This document shows positions 60,173 to 64,000 of a stretch of DNA of 64,000 nt, piece by piece; positions within the stretch are counted from its first letter, which is position 1, and the number at the start of each line of letters is the position of its first letter. The notes below the pieces were generated by a model, which saw only the letters and a list, made by a program, of their open reading frames with translations, did not search any database and was not told the origin of the DNA. A program made the position numbers and the translations under genes. The DNA is from JBAXTZ01 sp041666525 (lineage in GTDB: Bacteria > Bacillota > Negativicutes > JBAXTZ01). Where the stretch lies: positions 13,871 through 77,870 of the forward strand of contig JBAYGT010000010.1 in the NCBI GenBank assembly GCA_041666525.1. Direction: 5' to 3'.

Positions 60173-61540
60173 CTACCCTGCGCTTTCCTGCTTCAACAGT
60201 GATTTTTCATACATTTTAAAGAACGGCAGATATAAGAAAAAATCCATTGCTATTAGCAGTAACACAAACACACCGGCACGCCAGTCTAATGTCGAGAAAA
60301 ACGCACCGAGCGGCGCCGGCATCGTCCAGGGAACATTGACAAAAGCTTTTCCAATCAAGCCATACTTAGTCGCCCAAAATGCCAGCACGCCGTTTATTCC
60401 CTGCACTAGGATAAATGGAATCGCCATATAGGAGTTGAGCACCATCGGTACACCGAAAATTATCGGCTCATTGATGTTAAATATTCCCGGCAATAGCGCA
60501 ACTTTACCGACCGCCTTTAAATGTTCAGAGCGCGAGCGCAACAGTAATATCAATAACGCCAAAGTAGCCCCGCAGCCCCCAATCGCCACATACATCGCCC
60601 ATAGCGGTGTAGTGTAAACGTGCGTCATCGGCACTCCGGCCATTTTTTCCTGAACATTCATCAATAAATTCATATCGGAAAACGGCTGGGTAATACTACC
60701 GACAATCGCCGCGCCATGTAATCCAACAAACCACAGCAGTTGCACAAACATCGCACAGATAAACACGCTCAGCGCGCTATCGTAAGCACTAACCAGTGGT
60801 TCAAAGGCCTTCATGATAAGCTGCGGAATCAGGTACCCGGAGACAGCTTGCAACACCAAGCTGATGCAATAGAATACGATAACAGTGAACACTGTCGGAA
60901 TCAAGGCTTCAAACGAACGTGCGACCGCCGGCGGAACGCCTTCCGGCAACGTTATGGTTATCTTGCGCTGCTTGCAGAATTTTGCCACTTCGACCGCCAG
61001 CAGCCCTATTATCATCGCTGCAAACATTCCTTTGGCATCCAAAAAAACCGTTGGCATTGCGCCATGGCTGTACTTAATAATTTCTTCAACCGTTTTCCCG
61101 GATTTTAGCAATTCCAGCGTAACCACGGATTCAGTCGGTGCGGCAACTACCAGAAAAGAGATTAACGCTGACACCGCACCAGAGAGCGGATCAAGCTTGT
61201 ATATCGTCGCCAGATGATAACCGATTCCGATTGCGACAACCACCGCCATCAGTCCCATGGACATATTTACCGGTACCAACAGCGTCTGGATATTTGCCTG
61301 TGACCAATTGTACCAAATAAGCAATAATTGCTGAAGGAAATTGGGATCAGCGCCGATTTCCTTTGGATCAACCGGCGGAAATGCCAGAATCAGAAAAACT
61401 CCGCCAATTATTACTATCGGAATTGTGCCCATAAGCGCATTACGCACCGCCAACACATGCGGCTGTTTAGTAAGCTTTTCGGCAATCGGCGTAAGAATCC
61501 GCTCCATAATTTCTGAAAATTTTTCGAAAAATTTGTGCAT
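60173..61540 (-). CDS. celB: PTS lactose/cellobiose-family IIC component
   Basis: The 455-residue membrane protein is EIIC of the Lac family. Marks are PIAEKLTKQPHVLAVRNALMGTIPIVIIGG at the start, the FFGLHG-like WFVGLHGAAIVG, and PGIFNINEPIIFGVPMVLN, the sugar-binding loop, followed by VPWTMPAPLGAFF. It transports and, with IIA and IIB from elsewhere, phosphorylates an oligosaccharide such as cellobiose or chitobiose. IIA/IIB and a phospho-glycosidase are not in the window. Confidence 0.9.
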   Translation of the reverse strand: MHKFFEKFSEIMERILTPIAEKLTKQPHVLAVRNALMGTIPIVIIGGVFLILAFPPVDPKEIGADPNFLQQLLLIWYNWSQANIQTLLVPVNMSMGLMAVVVAIGIGYHLATIYKLDPLSGAVSALISFLVVAAPTESVVTLELLKSGKTVEEIIKYSHGAMPTVFLDAKGMFAAMIIGLLAVEVAKFCKQRKITITLPEGVPPAVARSFEALIPTVFTVIVFYCISLVLQAVSGYLIPQLIMKAFEPLVSAYDSALSVFICAMFVQLLWFVGLHGAAIVGSITQPFSDMNLLMNVQEKMAGVPMTHVYTTPLWAMYVAIGGCGATLALLILLLRSRSEHLKAVGKVALLPGIFNINEPIIFGVPMVLNSYMAIPFILVQGINGVLAFWATKYGLIGKAFVNVPWTMPAPLGAFFSTLDWRAGVFVLLLIAMDFFLYLPFFKMYEKSLLKQESAG

Positions 61541-61648
61541 AATCTACTTCTCTCCTCTATCCTTGCTGCATGACATCAACTAGCTATTTACTTTAGCTTC
61601 AACTGCCTCGGAATAACCCAATTTGCCATAGAAGTTAACCGCTCGTAA

Positions 61649-64000
61649 CTATAACTGTGCCCTGATGTTTGCCGGTAATTTTTCTATCAATCCCGGTTCG
61701 ATTGATATGGCTTTGCGGAAATCAGCCAGCGCCTCACTGCGTTGATTCAAATTTTCTTTCGCCAATCCACGGTTAAAGTAGGCTTGCGCAAACTCCGGCG
61801 TTTCTTCCAGTGCTTTGCTGTAATCAGCCACTGCTGCTGCGTTGTTCCCGTTATTAGCAAGCGCGTTGCCGCGAACAAAGTAGTCAACAGAATTTACCGG
61901 TTCCGGCAGCGTCACTACTGTATTAACCTCTGCTATTGCCAATACTCTCACTCCGTTGGATGTAGGTGCAATATCGAGCATAGTTATGCCGTTGGCTGCA
62001 TTTGTGTTCGCACTCTCGCTAACGCTACCAGTTCCAGTTTCTGTGCTTGTACCCGTTCCTGCTCCTGTACTTGTGTCAGTACCAGTGTAACTACCATTTG
62101 CACCATATGGTGCAGTTGTTGTCGTCACCAACCCGCCCGCCAATTGATTGCCTCCCGTTCCGGTAACCCCTGCTGCATTTGCCGTTCCGGTATTCCCGCT
62201 GTTTCCAACCGGCGCTGTCCGCTCATTAGCAATCTGTTTTTGGTTCGTCGTATTGTTAGCATTGTTATTGGCGTTGTTCGCGGCGTTAATTGCCGCCTGC
62301 CGGGCTTGTTCTGCCGCCCGCTCCTCCGGTGTAGGCCCAACATATGTTATCGTCAATGTTCCGTCAATGTAGCTAAAGCTGTAGTTTTGGGCGGCCGCAC
62401 CGCTGGCGGTTATCGGTACAATGCCTGCCGGTGTAGCCGGGGTTGCAGTTGTTGCGTACAACGGCTGAGTCGTTAACACTGTGCTGTCCTGACCATTCTT
62501 AAACCCGGTTATCGTTCCGGTAAGCGTCGGATTGGCAATACCATATATCCGGCTAAGACTATCTGCTGTGACTATTAACGGTGCTTGGGTTATCATTAGC
62601 GCTCCGTTTGTTGTCTGCGCAGGGTCAATCGAATAGTTCGCTCCGGCACTAACGTTCGTAGCAGTTATCAAATAACCACCCACGACAACGTCGCTGGCTG
62701 AATTAGCATTAGTCGTAAATCCGGTTAACAAGCTGTCAGTGTCACTTAGTTTCCAGCCACTGGCAGTGCCGGTTAACACCGGGTTAGCATCACCATATAC
62801 ACGGCTAAAATCAGTTGCTTTCACATCTGTCAGCGCTGCCGGGTTAACGGTCAAGGTTCCTAACGTCGAATAGGTTATCGTGTAGTTGTTGGCATTGAAC
62901 GTTCCGCCACTTGCATTCGTCGGCGTAATTGCGTAACCGCCACCTACAATAACATTCGCATCAGTTGCAGCACCAGCGCTTGTCAATGTTACGTTGCCAA
63001 CCGTCTCACTGTTCTTCAATCCGCTCGCCGCAAACGCCGTCGTTCCTAACGTGTAGAAGTCGCCGTAAATTTTTGTAGCATCGCTCGCCGTGATCGTAAC
63101 CGGCGCCCGATTAACCGTCAGCGTTCCGAGTGTCGAATAGGTTATCGTGTAGTTGTTGGCGTTGAATGTTCCGCCGGTCGCACTTGACGGCGTTATTGCA
63201 TAACCGCCACCTGCAATAACGTTCGCATCAGTCACAGCCCCAGCACTTGCCAACGTTACATTGCCTACTGTTTCATTGTTTTTCAACGCCGTTGTGGTAA
63301 ACGCTGTTGTAGCAAACACATAAGCGTCACCATATGTTTTTGTATCACTGTTCGCTGTTACTGTGAACGCTGCCTTATTTACCGTCAGCGTTCCGAGTGT
63401 CGAATAGGTTATTGTGTAATTGTTGGCATTGAATGTTCCGGTCGCATTCGACGGGGTTATTGCATAACCACCGGCAGTTACATTCGCACCGGTTGCCGCT
63501 CCGTTGCTGGTCAGGGTTACACTGCCTACTGTCTGTCCCAATTTCAACGCCGTTGTGGTAAACGCTGTTGTACCAAACACATAAGCATCGCCATATGTTT
63601 TTGTATCGCTATTCGCTGTTACTGTGAACGCTGCCGGGTTGACGGTTAATGTTCCTAATGTCGAATAGATTATCGTGTAATTGTTGGCATTAAAGGTTCC
63701 GCCGGTCGCACTTGACGGCGTTATTGCATAACCGCCATCCACAATAACATTCGCATCAGTCACAGCCCCAGCACTTGCCAATGTTACGTTGCCTACTGTT
63801 TCATTGTTTTTCAATGCCGTTGTAGTGAACGCCGTTGTGCCAAACGTGTAGGCATCACCATAAGTTTTTGCAGCAGCGTTCGCAGTGATTGTCAACGGTG
63901 CTTTGTTAAGCGTCAGATCTCCAGTTATAGCAGTCAACACATAGTTCGCACTCTTTAATCCGGCTAATGCGCCAGTCAATCCGCCGGCATATACTCCCGC
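61649..64000 (-). CDS. MBG-repeat surface protein with TPR tail (5' end beyond the window)
   Basis: The frame is open to the right edge, so the N terminus, possibly a signal peptide and a haemagglutinin-type secretion domain, is missing. At least four MBG-type repeats of about 88 residues come first (for example KTYGDAYVFGTTAFTTTALK, NANNYTITYSTLGTLTVN), then two shorter MBG units, a linker with ERAAEQARQAAINAAN and Asn runs, a Thr/Gly-rich stretch and two TPR motifs. MBG domains are Ig-like surface modules. The protein is likely a secreted or surface adhesin, though a TPR end is unusual for one. Confidence 0.8.
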   Translation of the reverse strand, partial: AGVYAGGLTGALAGLKSANYVLTAITGDLTLNKAPLTITANAAAKTYGDAYTFGTTAFTTTALKNNETVGNVTLASAGAVTDANVIVDGGYAITPSSATGGTFNANNYTIIYSTLGTLTVNPAAFTVTANSDTKTYGDAYVFGTTAFTTTALKLGQTVGSVTLTSNGAATGANVTAGGYAITPSNATGTFNANNYTITYSTLGTLTVNKAAFTVTANSDTKTYGDAYVFATTAFTTTALKNNETVGNVTLASAGAVTDANVIAGGGYAITPSSATGGTFNANNYTITYSTLGTLTVNRAPVTITASDATKIYGDFYTLGTTAFAASGLKNSETVGNVTLTSAGAATDANVIVGGGYAITPTNASGGTFNANNYTITYSTLGTLTVNPAALTDVKATDFSRVYGDANPVLTGTASGWKLSDTDSLLTGFTTNANSASDVVVGGYLITATNVSAGANYSIDPAQTTNGALMITQAPLIVTADSLSRIYGIANPTLTGTITGFKNGQDSTVLTTQPLYATTATPATPAGIVPITASGAAAQNYSFSYIDGTLTITYVGPTPEERAAEQARQAAINAANNANNNANNTTNQKQIANERTAPVGNSGNTGTANAAGVTGTGGNQLAGGLVTTTTAPYGANGSYTGTDTSTGAGTGTSTETGTGSVSESANTNAANGITMLDIAPTSNGVRVLAIAEVNTVVTLPEPVNSVDYFVRGNALANNGNNAAAVADYSKALEETPEFAQAYFNRGLAKENLNQRSEALADFRKAISIEPGLIEKLPANIRAQL
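62840..63904 (-). repeat. four tandem MBG coding repeats of about 267 bp
   Basis: The units begin at TLNKAPLTI, VNPAAFTV, VNKAAFTV and VNRAPVTI in the protein. They are nearly identical over long stretches, including synonymous positions, which points to recent duplication or gene conversion. Such blocks are prone to collapse in assembly. Confidence 0.8.

Noticed and set aside
62840..63904. CRISPR array
   Set aside because: The repeats are about 267 bp, in frame and coding for MBG modules. No short regularly spaced repeats were seen anywhere in the window.

Overview
The window looks like a chromosomal segment of an anaerobic, fermentative member of the Bacillota. A diderm Negativicutes-type organism is plausible but not proven, because no rRNA or tRNA gene is present. 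The clues are a short single-domain YidC, Jag next to rpmH-rnpA-yidD-yidC, strong GGAGG ribosome binding sites, many leader/terminator attenuators, a glycyl radical enzyme with its activase, a CitAB-type sensor pair, and a large MBG-repeat surface protein of the kind found in bacteria with an outer membrane. Nearly all genes are on the minus strand.

Layout. 0.2-5.6 kb: secreted C39-like peptidase, then jag, yidC, yidD, rnpA and rpmH, enolase and an orphan prepilin. 5.9-17.6 kb: a small ORF and a nine-gene operon (LacI regulator, ribokinase, fused CitD-CitE, CitF, two sugar-type ABC permeases, solute-binding protein, two ADP-ribosylglycohydrolase-family proteins) behind a clear promoter and an 18-bp operator. 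17.7-23.2 kb: a translation-stress block (ABC-F, RsgA, GNAT; frameshifted serS), each unit preceded by a leader peptide and terminator. 23.4-30.1 kb: a plus-strand RiPP-like cluster (two small Cys-containing peptides, ABC exporter, radical SAM/SPASM maturase) beside an OmpR-type two-component system. 30.1-35.2 kb: HAD phosphatase, thioredoxin-like protein, CDGSH protein, GNAT and a CitAB-like two-component system. 35.3-46.7 kb: secreted protein, FosX, CAT-like acyltransferase, BI-1 protein, DUF975-TPR protein, AbiE toxin-antitoxin, Tag, a leader-controlled ABC-F and a methyltransferase behind a leader RNA. 46.7-53.8 kb: glycyl radical enzyme and activase, a decayed membrane gene, DUF1349 protein and a sensor-MFS fusion. 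54-61.5 kb: QueG-like Fe-S protein, Ada, HAD, aldo/keto reductase, YcaQ-like protein, DUF2087-GIY-YIG protein and PTS IIC. 61.6-64 kb: the C-terminal part of an MBG-repeat/TPR surface protein that runs off the right edge.

The strongest candidate for an undescribed system is the RiPP-like cluster. Its three promoters (precursor A, maturase, precursor B) have the same architecture: three CTWA(C)-type repeats exactly 11 bp apart, then exactly 32 bp to a TATA(A/C)T -10 box. That fits activation by the OmpR-type regulator encoded next door. The two precursors share the first six residues and a CLxC motif at residues 17-20. The second candidate is the ADP-ribosylglycohydrolase/ribokinase/CitDE-CitF operon, which reads like a pathway that imports a glycosylated hydroxy-acid, splits it, phosphorylates the sugar and cleaves the acid.
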